Shown one piece after another: positions 35,889 through 49,200 of a DNA stretch of 64,000 nt. The notes beneath the pieces were generated by a model. That model had not been told where the DNA came from, ran no database searches, and worked only from the letters and a program-made list of their open reading frames with translations. The translations under genes and the position numbers were made by a program. Every line of letters starts with the position of its first letter. Position 1 is the stretch's first letter. The stretch covers positions 266,751 to 330,750 of the forward strand of contig NW_002475974.1 in NCBI RefSeq assembly GCF_000189635.1, given 5' to 3'. The stretch comes from Tetrahymena thermophila SB210. Its lineage: Eukaryota; Ciliophora; Oligohymenophorea; Hymenostomatida; Tetrahymenidae.

Positions 35889-38459
35889 TCATTATTATGC
35901 AGAATTAAAAGTATTAGTTAAAAAATTCTCGACTTGAGAAAAAGGTAGCCTTTAATTAATGAATTAGTTATAGAGATCGACTACTAAAATCTATTATACG
36001 GCTTTACAGTTTGGATATTGCTATTTAATTTTTACAGCTATTTCAAAAAACTCTTTCTTTTCTATATCAACCGATAATTATGATGATTAATTTTATTTTT
36101 AGTAGGGTGGCAAATATTATTATTATTATTGTTACTGTTATATTTACTGGTTCTATTAGTAAAATGCCTAAATTTATTGCAAGTTCTATTATTAGTTATC
36201 TGATTATTTTACTTGCTAATATTATTGAGGTTATTAAATTTCAATTTATTTTAATTAGTTATTTGCTACTTATGCATGATTGATATGAGTTACTTATTAA
36301 ATCTTAAATAGAGATTCTCTCGGTTTTTCCTCTTAAAATATTTTTGAAAAAGGCTTTTTAATTTTATCAGGCTAGGTTGGTAAATTCTAGTTTTAATTAT
36401 TAAAACTTTTTGGCTGACTTTAGTTTTAATTAAATTTTTGATTTAATCCATTTTTTTAATTATTTAAAGATTAAGATGAGACTGAATAACTTTCTAGATC
36501 ATTTTATGAATTAAATTATTGATATGAAGAAACAGATTCAGAAGCAGAGCTTTGCCTTTTTATCTATTATCCTCCTTATAAATTTTGTTTTTAAAAAATT
36601 TCGACATTAATTTTCTTTTTTTCTTAGTTCTAAGTGCTTGGAGTTGAAGGAAAGTTGTTTTAGGTTGCATTTCTTAGGGAAGAGAAGTCACTGAAAGCAT
36701 CAATTTAAGTCTTACTGTCATACTAATCGTTCTACTTCACTTAACTGTAATACTGAGCTAAGTCGCTCTAGCTCTAACTATCTATTATATCTAACTTTTT
36801 TTTTGTAAAGTCTTTTAATTTATCACTAAGCACAAGAATACTTAGAATAACTGCTTTGTTTGATAAATTTTCTAAGTCAATAATTTTTTTGTTGAGCATT
36901 TAAATATCATTGAGGTTTTAAACCATCTCTTTAGCAACTGAATTATTAGCAATTATATTCATGCAGCACTCTGTAGCAAAAGTAGAGTATTATCTTATTT
37001 TTGATGAGTTCACAATATTAGGATTTATTTTCATTTCCTCCAAGTAAATTTTTATTTTCATTAATTTTTAATTTAATTTTTCTAGTTGATAAAATCCCTC
37101 AGCAGCATTTGCAATATTTTACTTGCTTGAGTACTTTTAATCAAGCTACTCCACAACACGTCTACTTTAATTTAAAATTTATTGATTTTCTTCACAATAT
37201 TTACTATGTTCATCTACTTTTTCTACATGTATGTAATCTTCACAAACTATGCAAAATACAAGTTCTGTGGCAAAATTAGTGTGCCTATTCAATTTTAACC
37301 CATTATGAGTAACGTTCGACTAATAACTTGACATAGATAATTAATCGTCTTCGTTATTTTCTTAAGTTTTTCTCTTTTCATGTTTATTATATTTCTATTT
37401 AACTTTTATATTTGCATCATACCTTTCATCATTCTGTGATTTATTTTTTTTACTTTAATCTATTTTACTTTTTGGTTTTGAGTTTTTATCTTTATTTTAT
37501 TAAAAATTGTTTTAAGATTAACTTCTATTGCTAATCTCTTTGAAAGTTTTTGAGTCAACTCCTTTTTTACTTTAATTAACTTTACTGCTGGCTCTTCTTT
37601 TAGATAAGTATTTGCTTTAAAAGCGTTCCTCATTTGAATCACTTTCATCACTACTACTGCTACTTGATGAATCTTAATCTGATTCTTTTTCTTCAATAAC
37701 AGATATACTACTGTCACTGTCTTTACGTCTTCTAAGATGTCTCTTCTTTTTCTCAGCTTACCTGTAACTCCTTTTAATTTCTATTGTATCTTTATCCTTT
37801 TTTTTTATAACTTTACTTTCTAAATTGCTAATATAGGACTTTAGATCAGAATTGTTATTTGTTGGTCTTATTTAGCTTGAAACAAATGTAGATGATGGAA
37901 GTGAGGAATAATTACTAATAGAATATTATGAATAATTAGATATTTAACCAGGTTGAACCAAAGATTAAGTGATGTATAGCTGAGAAGGATATTAGATAGA
38001 TAATTAGTTTTGAGATAATAAATTATCAACTCTTTATAGAATATCTTTTGCATCATCTTATTGAAATAAAGTGTTTGCATTTTATTCCCCAAGAGTTTAT
38101 TATCCTTTGTAAAATGCACTCTGTTATATACTCTTTTAACTTTATTGATTAATTTTAGAAGTATCTATTGAAGCTGATTTTTAATCGACTTATCTGGTAG
38201 AATTCTTTAAAATTCCTTTAATTTACTTAGTTTAAGTTTTTTCTAAGGATGAATTTTCCTTATTCTCATTCTACAAAATACTTTATTGTGCAACTTTTTA
38301 GAGAGGGTTTGATAACTATTTGAATGATCCAAAATTATTTGCTGATAATTATAAATTGTTTGTTAAATTAGAAATGCTGTGAGTCCCATTTCCAAAAGAA
38401 GCCTCTAAACTAACTCCTTATGAAGTTTGCTACTTTAGCTAATAAGCGGATAACTTCAT
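35889..38459 (-). CDS. large Q/S-rich protein with single C2HC zinc motif
   Basis: One intronless frame of 857 codons (856 residues). The middle carries a compact zinc-binding motif, C403-x2-C406-x11-H418-x3-C422 (FCIVCEDYIHVEKVDEHSKYC without gaps), which resembles UBZ4/Rad18-type or ZC2HC-type fingers. It is followed by a helical region to about residue 545 that looks folded. Residues 1-400 are S, Q and K rich, with an acidic-serine block. Residues 550-810 are almost pure Q/N low complexity, including polyglutamine encoded by TAA, TAG and CAA. The last 45 residues (FFEIAVKIKQQYPNC...) regain ordinary composition. I cannot name the family. The finger could bind ubiquitin or protein. Confidence 0.8.
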
Positions 38460-39105
38460 TTCAGAAAATGTATTTAGTATAAGATGATATTACTATTATT
38501 ATTACTACTATTAGAAATAATTATAATTTATATTTATAGTAATTATTTGCTTTCTTTATATAATTATCTGCCTCCTTTGATACAAAATATTAAAATTTTC
38601 AAATAATATTTATTCAAATTTCAATGTTATTCCTTGTCAATCAAAATTATTAATTTTTGAAAATTCAATCAATTTCTATCCTTATTTTATATTTTAAATA
38701 GTATCTTCCTATTCGTTGAATTTTCAAGTCGTTATTTATTAACCTAATTATTATTTTTTTTTTTCATAAAAAAAACTTTTAAATGTGGAATTGTTGTAAT
38801 ATGGATTTGACTAAATTAATTTTTTAAACTAAAAAAGTAAATAAAAAATTATTTTATAAAACTTTAAAATATTATTAAAAAGAATTAATTTTATTTAAAC
38901 CCTAATCTTTCATTTTACTGATTTCGATCATTTATTTATAATACAATAAATTTGAAATTAATTAAGATTCTAAGATAATTTAAATCACAAAAATACTATA
39001 GATTTGAAATTAAAACAACTTATTTACATTAAATTTATTGGAAATTAAATATTTAAGTTATTAAGAGATATCATTTATTAGCAAATTAAATCAATTTATT
39101 TTATA
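38460..39105. other. divergent promoter region
   Basis: About 650 nt between the minus-strand zinc-motif gene and the plus-strand CCDC77-like gene. AT-rich with a 12-nt T run near 38752. No exon is supported. Confidence 0.55.
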
Positions 39106-40568
39106 ATGTACACAATTAAAGAAACAGCCTCTCATTTCCCAGAAATGGATAAGGCCCTTTTATTTAAAATGGCTTGCAATCAAGAAGATTATGTAAATAG
39201 CCTTTTGTCGTATTATAGAGACAGAATTAATGATTTTGACAAAGAAAGAAGTGAGTGGTTATAAAAATTAAATGAAATTGTTACAACTGAATCTGAAAAG
39301 CATAAATTATAATGGGAGTTAACGCGCAGAAGAGATGATGTTAATACTCTTAAGGAAACTCTAGATAAATTTAGGAGTATTCTATACCAAGAAAGATAAA
39401 ATGTGCTAGTTATTTAAAGGGAAAATGAATTATTAAAATTAAAAGATTTAGAGGATTAAAAAAAAATTACTGAATTAGGTGCATTAGTTGAACCAGTTTA
39501 AGAAAATGTAGTATTAAATAAAAATAAAAAGCCAGGTAAAATTTACAAATAAATACATAAAACACATTAATGAAGTTCTTTTATTTATAAATTTTAAGAG
39601 ATAAATTACGCTTTTTCAAAAGTTGATACTAATATCCACAGAAATCGTGCTGCTTTTGAGACAGCATTAAAAAAGTAAATAATTTTTAAATTTCATTAGT
39701 ATTTTAAATATTTGTATATACTATATATCAGAGTAGGAAAAGACGGATTGGTAGAAGGTTAGCCTAAATGTGTAATTACTAATATTCATTTACCAGTTGA
39801 TGGAATAAATAGTATTGAATAAGAAAATTTCGAATTAAGGGAGTAAATTGAAAAAGACAAAGAAATTTGGATGGAAAAGCTAGAAACACTAAAACTATAA
39901 ATCTTAGACAGAGAATAAAAAATTCAATAAAATAACAACTAAAAAGCTCAAAAAATTGAAGAATTGTAAAAAAAAGCTTAAGAACTTGAAAAATAGCACA
40001 TAGATTTATCAAAAGAATTATTTGTTCTAAGAATATAAACAAATGAGAAAGAGAGAAAATTGTAAGAAGAAAATGAACTACAAAGATTGAAGAATACTGC
40101 TTTAGCAAATAAAATACTTATTATTGAAAAGTAGGCTGAATAAGAAAATAAATAGACTTAAAATGAAGCAAATAAAATTTCTATGAATGCAGCAAACGTA
40201 TTTAGAAATCAAGTTAGATCAAAAGAAGAAAATATTCAAATACTCAAAGTAACTTTACAAAAATTGACAAAAGAAATAATTTTTTTAATTATTATAAATA
40301 AAGGACTAATTTAATCAGGTCCAGAAAATTTATCTCAATAAAATTAAGCGTTTAGAAGAAGATCTTTCAGGCTTAAACGAGAAGTAATATCATCAACAAT
40401 TTAAACAAATAAGACTAGTAATTATTAATAATAAAAAGGTATGAAAAATTAGATTAAAAGAGAAAAGTTTAGAATTCTGGTTACAAAAGTGACATTAAAA
40501 TTCTTCAAACTAAAATTGAAACTATTAGAAGATAGCTCTAGTAAGACGGAGTTGATTTACAAGAGTGA
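39106..40568 (+). CDS. CCDC77: CCDC77-like centrosomal coiled-coil protein
   Basis: Five exons, 39106-39535, 39599-39674, 39732-40248, 40319-40383 and 40439-40568, close in phase to 405 residues. Family blocks are LLSYYRDRINDFDKERSEW, then HKLQWELTRRRDDVNTL, LYQERQNVLVIQRENELLKL-KDLEDQKKI and the terminal GYKSDIKILQTKIETIRRQL. These follow the order seen in animal CCDC77, a centrosome protein about 480 residues long that is nearly all coiled coil. Between the blocks the protein keeps E/K/Q heptads. It is probably a basal-body or ciliary-base protein in this organism. It lies about 13 kb from the FOP-like basal-body gene on the same strand. Confidence 0.8.
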
Positions 40569-41357
40569 AAATATTTTATTAAAATAAAGATGAAAAAAAC
40601 AGGAAAAGTTAATAGAATTTAGATTTTTATTTTATTGATATTAAAAAATAATTATTTCTTCAGAAAAAAATTGCAATTAATTTACTTTTATTTTGTGTAA
40701 GATATTTATTCTAAATAAAGTTAATAAAATAAATAAAATTATATTTCAAAAATCTTCAAAATTTTTTTGTAGAATAAAAAAATATTATAATTTATTAGAT
40801 TTAATTATTTTCTTTATAATCAAAAATAAAATTATCGTTCAAAAAAATTAAATTTTTTATTCTGAATTTTATATATTTTATTTAGTATTTAATTTCAAAA
40901 AATAAATTACTTTTCTTTAATATTTTAAAATTAATTTCTTCTTTACTTTTTAAAACTTAAAAACATGGTTTTATTAAAATCCTAAATTATTATATTAAAA
41001 TTTATTATAAATTTACTTAATTAGTTATTTAAAAATAATGTCTTTAAAAATGGATTTATTTTTTTTTAATTTTTAATTATTCATATTAATTTATTATTTT
41101 GTAAAAAAATTGCATAAAAAAAATCAGCCGAAGCATTAATAATTTTTAAAAACTGTAAATTAAAATATTTCAACTTTGATAATGACTTCTGAAATAGTTT
41201 AATAAATATTTTATTTAATTTATAATATTTAATTTATTGAAATTTTTTAAATTTAAGACAAAAATAGCTAAAGAGGTAGAAACAGATTCTATAAAATATT
41301 TACAAATTTAATAATTAAATTATTAGATTAATTTATTGAAAACTGAATAAATTAGTT
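40569..41357. other. convergent intergenic region
   Basis: About 790 nt of AT-rich sequence between convergent genes. Nothing is recognisable. Confidence 0.6.
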
Positions 41358-44300
41358 TCAATCTTTCTTTTTCATCAAATCACCTTTTTTATATTCTTCA
41401 GAAAGCTATATGTTGTATCTTTCAAATCTAGTTTCGTCTTTTTCAAGCTCATTTTCGATATCTTCTAAAAGCTTTCAATTTAAAAAAATTATTAAATAAT
41501 TTATTTAAATTTTTAAAGTTAAATATTTTACATCAATTTCTTATTCAGCACGATTTTATGTGGGATTTTCAATTTCCATTTAACCATTTGAACCTCCTTC
41601 CTGGTTTTGCTTTTGTTCTTCTGCAGATCTCTAATTATTATTCTAATATTCGTTTAATTTAAAAAAATATTTCAGCTTAAAAAATATAATTTTACATTTT
41701 CATGTTAATATTATAAAATCAAAGCCTTGACTTTTTCCCACAACATAGTAGTGATCAAAGAATCAACTAAAGCCATGCTACCTTCTCCCATAATTCTTGT
41801 TATAGGTTCGTTTACCCAAGCTCTAAATATAACTTATAAATCATTTAATCCTCCATGTAAACATTCAGAAAATTCAGTGAATAACTCTCCAATTATTTTT
41901 TTAACTTCATAAACAAACTCTCCACTAAATGTCTCTGTCCCATCTTGAGGAAAATCTCTCATAATTATATCATAAACAGTAGGAAGTCTTGTTTCTAAAA
42001 TATCTAAAGCTATGCCTTCAGGTTCTAAACCTTCATAAACTAATTAGCTATGTTATTATGGAACTACTAAGTATGAGCTCAAAGATTAAGCTAGCTTTTC
42101 GGAAAACTCTTATCCTAAAAAATAAAATTTTTTAAATAATAATTTAATAAAACTATAAAATATTTTTATTCATTATTTTGTATCTTTTAATAAATATTTG
42201 AGATAATTTAATTATTTATTTAGTAAATTAATTCTATTATTTATTAACATATTTCATTTATTTAATAAAAGTTTTTTGATTGAATATTTATATATTCTTA
42301 ATTAATTTCTTCATCAATAATTTTTTTTATTATTAAATTTGATAAAATATCTTCATATTTTGTTTTATAGATCGAATTTGTAAAGAAAATAATTAATTAC
42401 TTCCTAAGTTGCGTTAGCTAATTTGATCTCTTATCTTTTATTGGATGCTGTTTAAGAAAGTGAATTGACCACCTATTTATTTTAAAAAAATATATTTTAT
42501 TTTAATTTGAAATTAAGCTTTTTATTACTCATAAAGCTCTAAACTAAATCTGAAATTCTTAATTGGCCAACAATTGCTTATATTAATTCATCAGATTCAC
42601 TTTGCTCTTAATCTTATTCTGTCATATTTTCTCTGATTAATTCATCAACGGTCATATTCATCATGCCTCCAATTCCATCTCCCATGAGCATGCTTAATGG
42701 GTTAAATCCACCACTTTATCCTCCCATCATAAAAGGGAATCCCATTTAAGGCTATTATTGCTAAACTGCTTGCTATTATTATTAACTGTTTTATTGGGAC
42801 TAGCTTTAAGTGTTGTTCTGTGAACTAGAATTTTAGTTTTAAGGTTACTATTAAGAAGAATTAGAAGATTAGTTTGTATTTTATGAAGATGGCATCTAAT
42901 TTTGTTGCTATTGCTGTTGGTTTTATTATTATGTCTATCTATTAAGTTAAGATAATAAATTTGCAGCTTATGCACCACTTATTGTTGTAGTTTAAACCTA
43001 TGGACCACTAGCATTAATGGTAATATTAGAATTTCCATTATTAGGTAAACCTAAACCTTACAAAAGATTTTAGAGTAGATTTTCATCTCCATTCAAATTA
43101 ATGGTACTGCTCATTTCTATTCCAATAGTATTTTCATCTTCTTCATCCTCCCATTCTGATTCATTTAAGTTTTAATTATTATTTCTAGATTAATTATTGT
43201 TTCTGTTGCCAGTATTTACACTCGATGCATTCACGTTAATATTCTAATTACCTAAAATATTTCCTAAAACTTACTATAAATTGATGTTTGAGTCTGTATC
43301 CACAACATGAGTTGATCCTATGCCTACAATCTAAATTTCTTAATCATTATTCATTGTGTTCATAACTCCAATTCTTACTTCTCCATTTTGTCCTCCACTA
43401 ATTTAAGATATTAATTGATTTAAAGAATCATTAGCACCATTATTAGGGTTTTAAGTAATATTTATTGTGGTTTAACCAGGTTATTAAGCTTAAGTGCTAT
43501 TAGTATTATTATTTTAAGCAGGCTAATTATTGACCTAATTTCTTTATTGCTAATTTGAAAAAAAGGAAGTTATTGGAACTTAGCCAACTTAAATAGTAGC
43601 TTATACATTAGGTTGAGATACATTCTATTATTAGTTTCTATTGCTATTATTATTCATATTAGTGTTATTGGTATTAGAGTTGCTTGCTTGGTTTTAGCTA
43701 TTTTAAGTATTAGTTGAAGTGCTTCCACTCTAATTTTAACTGTTTGATGACTGCATAGGATGTTATACAGGAGGTCTTGTTAAGACAGGGGCAGGAGCAT
43801 TTGGATTTTATTCAAATCTAGCTTATCCTGGACCTTAATCTAACTAGATATCACGTAAAATTCCTACAAGTGGCTAAGTGCAAGCTACAAGCTCATTTAA
43901 AGCACGTCCAACTTCCAGAGAAAGAGCTTGAGTGGAACTTCTATCTACTTACAAATTCATATACTACTCTCTTTAAAGTAATTCTGCTAAGCGATGGACA
44001 AATGGTAGAGTGCGCTATACTTAAAACTACCAATTACTTAGATAGGAACCAATCATTGCAGCTGGAGATCTATTTGGTAGCATAGGAAGAGGAGGTCCAG
44101 GAAAAGTACTTTAAGCTCCCATAAGATTGTTGCATATTAATCCTAAATTGAGCAATTCTTAATGAGGTAGTTAAATTTATCTTTAAATAGTGATAGGCTA
44201 CTAATTACTAACTAAATTAGATCTTGCAGTAGATTATGTTTGAGGATTCTATTGAGTTTATGGTTAAGTTTAGCTTTGAGCTTAAGAGTGCTATGGTTAA

Positions 44301-45128
44301 GGTTAAAATAAAGGTTAAGCTAAAGTGAATGAAGCAGACTGAATAAGAGGATTTTGTTATGGCTACTAAGATTATTAATTAGGCTATTGTTACTATTACT
44401 ATCTAGCTCCAGGTTATATATTAAATAAATTGGTTAAGTTCCCTAATATTTATGACAAATCACCTAAATTGCCCTATTATATTTAAACGTTTCCCCCAAA
44501 CATATCTAATGGTCTTCTATTGTTTTACTACTGTGGCTGTTATTATTATTATTATTAAGCCTACTATTACTAAGGCTGTTGATTTGCATTTTATTGTTAG
44601 ACTTTTGCTACCAAGTGAATCCAATTTGGTTGTTCTGGGTCCTTAGCTTTTATAATTTAATATTAAAACATTTTTATTTCAATTTTTTAAATGTGTATTT
44701 TGATAGACATTCTGAAATAATTAATTAATTAATATGTTGCTTTTCATCTGCTTGTTTACTTGCTAACTAAAATCATTTGCAAAATGTCTTTTTTATATAT
44801 CAAAAATTTTTGTTACCATAATCACCAACAGTTTTAGTGTCGATAAGTTATTATCCCATGCATATCATTCTTTATCTATCTGCTGGAACGCCGCTAACTT
44901 CTTACACTTTAATTCTTAAATCTTTGATAAGCATCTGTTTTTATTATTAATTGTTCAAAATATTTCAATACAAGAAAGGAAGGAAATAGAATTTCAATAT
45001 GAAGTAAAAATTACATTAGCTGGAACCCTTAACTCATAAACTGTTTCAGAGAGAGTTTTAATCTTTAATAATCTCATTGGAACTTCTTCTTGCATTCTCT
45101 AGCTATTTTGATTTTATTCCTATTCCAT
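41358..45128 (-). CDS. BAG6/Scythe-like ubiquitin-domain protein
   Basis: Seven exons close exactly: 45128-45015, 44934-44817, 44646-42529, 42472-42401, 42114-41696, 41630-41532 and 41471-41358, about 1017 residues. Residues about 18-95 are a ubiquitin-like domain (MRLLKIKTLSETVYELRVPA, ICMGQQLIDTKTVGDYG, WIHLVAKV). A long Q/N-rich linker contains a helical block at about 281-350 (TLPFVHRLAELLQREQ, ALNELVACTQPLVGIL) similar to the BAG6 DUF3538 region. After further low complexity come GFNPLSMLMGDGIGGMM, a helical region with TRLPTVYDIIMRDFP, and a charged C-terminal tail. BAG6 in animals is a chaperone holdase that triages tail-anchored and mislocalised membrane proteins. Ubiquilin is the main alternative, but no UBA domain is seen at the end. 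Confidence 0.7.
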
Positions 45129-46290
45129 TATTTATTTATTTAATTTCCTTTATTAATTTTTGATTTTTCTTCCAAGGATATTTAATTTAATTAGAATTCT
45201 TACTAATTTAAAGCTTTTATTTGATTATTCAAAAAAAAATTAAAATAAAAAGACAATTTATAATTTTCCATTTTATCTTGGAATTGATTATGATAAATTA
45301 TTCTAGATTTTAGAAGATACTATTATTCTAAAATAATATATTTCATAAATCTAACTTATAAATAAACAAATGTCACGTCTATCTCAATAATTAAAAGCAA
45401 TATATAATGGCAAAGTTTTTGATTGATTAAATAAATAATTAGAATAAAATAAATATTATATTCATATTTTCATTTATTTTATTTCTTAAATTAGCTTTAG
45501 ATAAATAAATATTATAATTGTACATATTTCATAGTCAACTTGATTTCAGTTTAAACATCTACCTTATAAACTAATTTTATATTAAATTTTCAGATTATTA
45601 AAAAAACAGCCCTAAATTATTTCAAATTTTCTAAAAATTGACCATAATATTATCAGATATAAACAAATGAACAATTGCAGTAATTATAATTTTAAAACAA
45701 CATAAAATAGTTAGAAGAAATTTATTTTAAATAATTTTGAGTTCATAAAAAAATAAAATAATAAAATAAAATTAAAGAAGAATAATATGAATAAAAGAAT
45801 TTGGTATATATTAAATTATGTAAAAAATATAAAAATATTTTATTAATTAACCAAAGTTACAATTTATTAATTATATTTAGAGCATTAAGATATTCATAAA
45901 AGTATATAAACTAGTAAATTAATTTTAATATAATTTTTTAATTTTAAACTTTTTATTTTAAAAAGAAAGAAAGTGATTTTATTTTATTTATAAAAGTTAG
46001 GAAAATATAATTAAAAGCCTATATCTTTAGTAATTATTTGTGTGTTTGCCATACTGATTGATACTGGCGTTTTTATGAAATTGTGTAAGGGGATTTTTTA
46101 TTGAATTTAATTTAAGTTTTATTAGATTTTTTTCTAATCTGTCTGTCTTTTAATTTTTAAAATTTTTATTATTATTATTTTTTTTGTTTGGGTGTACAAA
46201 CATTTTGTTGATTGAAATTTATAAATCAATTTATTGTAATTAAATTATAGCCTTAAAATGATATTTTATTGAATCAGATTTTAGATCATT
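45129..46290. other. intergenic region
   Basis: About 1.2 kb of AT-rich DNA between two minus-strand genes. The part from 46020 to 46290 is less AT-rich and probably forms the 3' untranslated region of the RBR ligase gene. Confidence 0.55.
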
Positions 46291-49200
46291 TCATACTGGC
46301 TTTGTCAGACCACTATCGTTATTACCTTTAGATACTTACTACGAAAATATCTCAAATTCATCGTCAAGATCTTCGTCACTTTCTTGTTTTTGATTATCTC
46401 TTTGGCTCTGTAAATAATGAAGCACTTTACTTGTAAACCAACACAACCCTGGCACTATAGAAATAATATACCACACAGGATACAATATAATTCCAAATAG
46501 AACAAGACCTGTGACTACAAAAAACTTTTTAATTCCTCGATATTTTATAGTTCCACCATTTTTATTAAAAAAAACTAAGAGAGGTAAGAAAAAGCTTCCC
46601 AAAACCATCAAAATAGGATATAATATAAGTAAAATAAGTAGCAAAGTCATTTAACCTAAATATTCACAAAAAGCCTTTATTTTATATTTCATTTTTTGAT
46701 ACCATGATGGTATTTAATTTATATTGATCATCCCTATTTTATTTTAAATTTAAATATTATCATAATTAGTTTAATAATTTTATCATTAATTATTTCTGAG
46801 ATAAAAAATTTAAATAAATGTCATTCATTAATTATTTATAAAAATTTTATTTATGAAGATTTAAAATTAATTTTTGTTGTGAATTTTATTTTATTTTATT
46901 TATTTGTTTTTAAACCAACAAAAAAAAATAAATTTAAATGTTTTTAAAAATTAAATTTTACCTGGACACCCAAAGAAATTCCATGTACTGAAATGAAACG
47001 GAGTAACTTTTCTGTTGCATAGCCAGCAAAACCTGTGACCACATGCTTTGCAAGTACTCTTATTTACTGATTCTAAATTTAATAAAATAAAATTTTAAAG
47101 TTTAAGTAAGGATAATCTTCTTTTGCTTTTTACTTTTCGATTTTTTAACTTCTTTTAGACATTTAGGACAATTTTTTCTTAATTCTTACTATTCTTTTTC
47201 ATACTCTTCATTAATTGCTTGATCACATCTAATCCCTAATAATATTTTTAAGTTATTATTTTACAAAAAAAAAAAAGATTATTATTTATTTTTATATACC
47301 TTCATGCCAGAGCCCTGAGCAAATGTAGCACTATTAAGTCCCACATATTGGGCACTACATTTTAGGATTACAAGTACTTCCTTTTAATACTCCATTACAA
47401 TCTAGCTAAATACACCCTTTGAATTTTAAATTTTAAATAAATATATAAATATTTTCCATTTATTTGAGTTATTTGTTTACATCTTAAAGTTTGATCTTGT
47501 CTAATAAGAATCAATTTTTTAAACTTTTAATATTAGGAGAAAGTAGATGTTTCTACAACTTCTTTAATTTCAGTCTCTGTGTATTTGTTTGGGCATTAAA
47601 AATTTAAACAATTTATTTCTAATACATCACATTTAGCTATCTTTTCTTCAAAATAATTAGTTATGCAGTATGAACAAAAAAAGTGATTGCACCTTGAAGA
47701 AATTTAAATTAAGACTTGCTCTTCAAAGCAAACACTACAAATGCCTACTTTTGTTTCTTTAAAAAACTTTTATTACAATATTTAAGATTTTTTTTTAATA
47801 TTCTATTTTCTTTCAAAAGCATCAGATTGAATATGGCTATAGCTCAGCTTAATTTAGGAAACATTGCTTTTAACAAAGCTGTTTTTATTCATTTTATTTT
47901 TAATATAGTTGTTTCTTCTACGTTATGGAGAAACTGATTATCTTACATTTTCTTATTAGGAATTAAAAATAGCACTGTTATTTGAATGATAATTAATCAT
48001 ATTTTTACCAACTGCTTAACTTATCTGAATGCTTTCATTACAGGGTGGTGATTAAGAAAAATGTTTTTAATAATAAACACTTTAAACACCAGCATTTCCT
48101 TTTGTGTAATTAGGGTCGTTATACCTAGGTAACGAATAAGATAATTCCAAATTGTGTGTATTAGAATTAGCTACCATCTATTGCTTTTGTAAATTGAAGT
48201 TTGATTGATTTTGAATTTCATTCCTGAAAGAACTTTTGTTCAACTTCATACTTTGTTAATACTTGATGAAATCGTTTTTAGTTATTTGGGGTTGAATCAA
48301 AGAACCCTCTAGTTATTGCTGATTTCTCTGTTTTTTGAATAGAATTAACTTATCTATCATTTAATCCAAAATTTATTCTCTTGACAAGTTAAAGTAATCT
48401 ATTGATTGGATGAGAGTGTGGGTTAATTGTACATCGAAATTCATTTAAATTACTTTTGTAATTACCCATTTTTTACGTATTTCAGGATTATCAATCATCT
48501 CTATCATAGATACTGCTCTCTTAGATTTGTTACGAAAATATTAAATGTTAAACGAACTATTATTTTTAATAACAGGTTCGTTAATACTTTATATATTGCT
48601 ATTTGATGAATCCTTATATTAAACGTTTGAGGTCGCTTATTAGAATTAAGAAGAGTCTATAATTGAAGAGTGAAATTTTTAGTTATGTCTTTTGAATCCA
48701 CTATGGCTTTTACAGCTTGAGCTGTGACGAAAAGTACTAACTAATTGATTAGAATTATGGCAATGACATAAACATTAAAATAGATTAGAGTTAGCTGCTG
48801 CAGGTATATTTTGAATTTAACTCTTTTAGAATGGAACAAGAGGCCCTTAGTTTACTTATGAGTCATAGCACAGTCTTAATTTATCAAATAAAACCTCTGT
48901 ATTATTAAATACCACCTTTTTTGATTTGCTTACTTGTTAGTCTACTTCTTTATGTTAAGTATTTTTATCGCTTTAATTATTCTAATCAGTGTGATTGTGG
49001 ATACAGTTCATACAATAATCCAGAGTTTGAGATTAGGCCAAGTGTATTGACTGTAATAAATTTTAATTGACTTTGATAGATCGAATTTTCTGAGCATGCT
49101 TCTCTTATGCAGATTGTAAAACTTCTACTAACTTAGAATCAAAATTTTCTAAGCTGTTACTTCTTTTGTAGCTAAATGGAATCCGTTGCTAATACAAAGT

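Noticed and set aside
36080..36283. Plus-strand hydrophobic frame opposite the zinc-motif gene
   Set aside because: It is the antisense image of the minus-strand Gln/Asn-rich region. AT-rich Q/N codons read as Ile/Val/Leu on the other strand. The same applies to 37460-37717, 39779-40108 and 21215-21547.
46339..46650. A stand-alone 100-residue two-helix membrane protein on the minus strand
   Set aside because: The frame continues upstream without a stop to an acceptor at 46734 that joins in phase to the RING2 exon, and downstream past TAG/TAA to TGA at 46291. It is the last exon of the RBR ligase.
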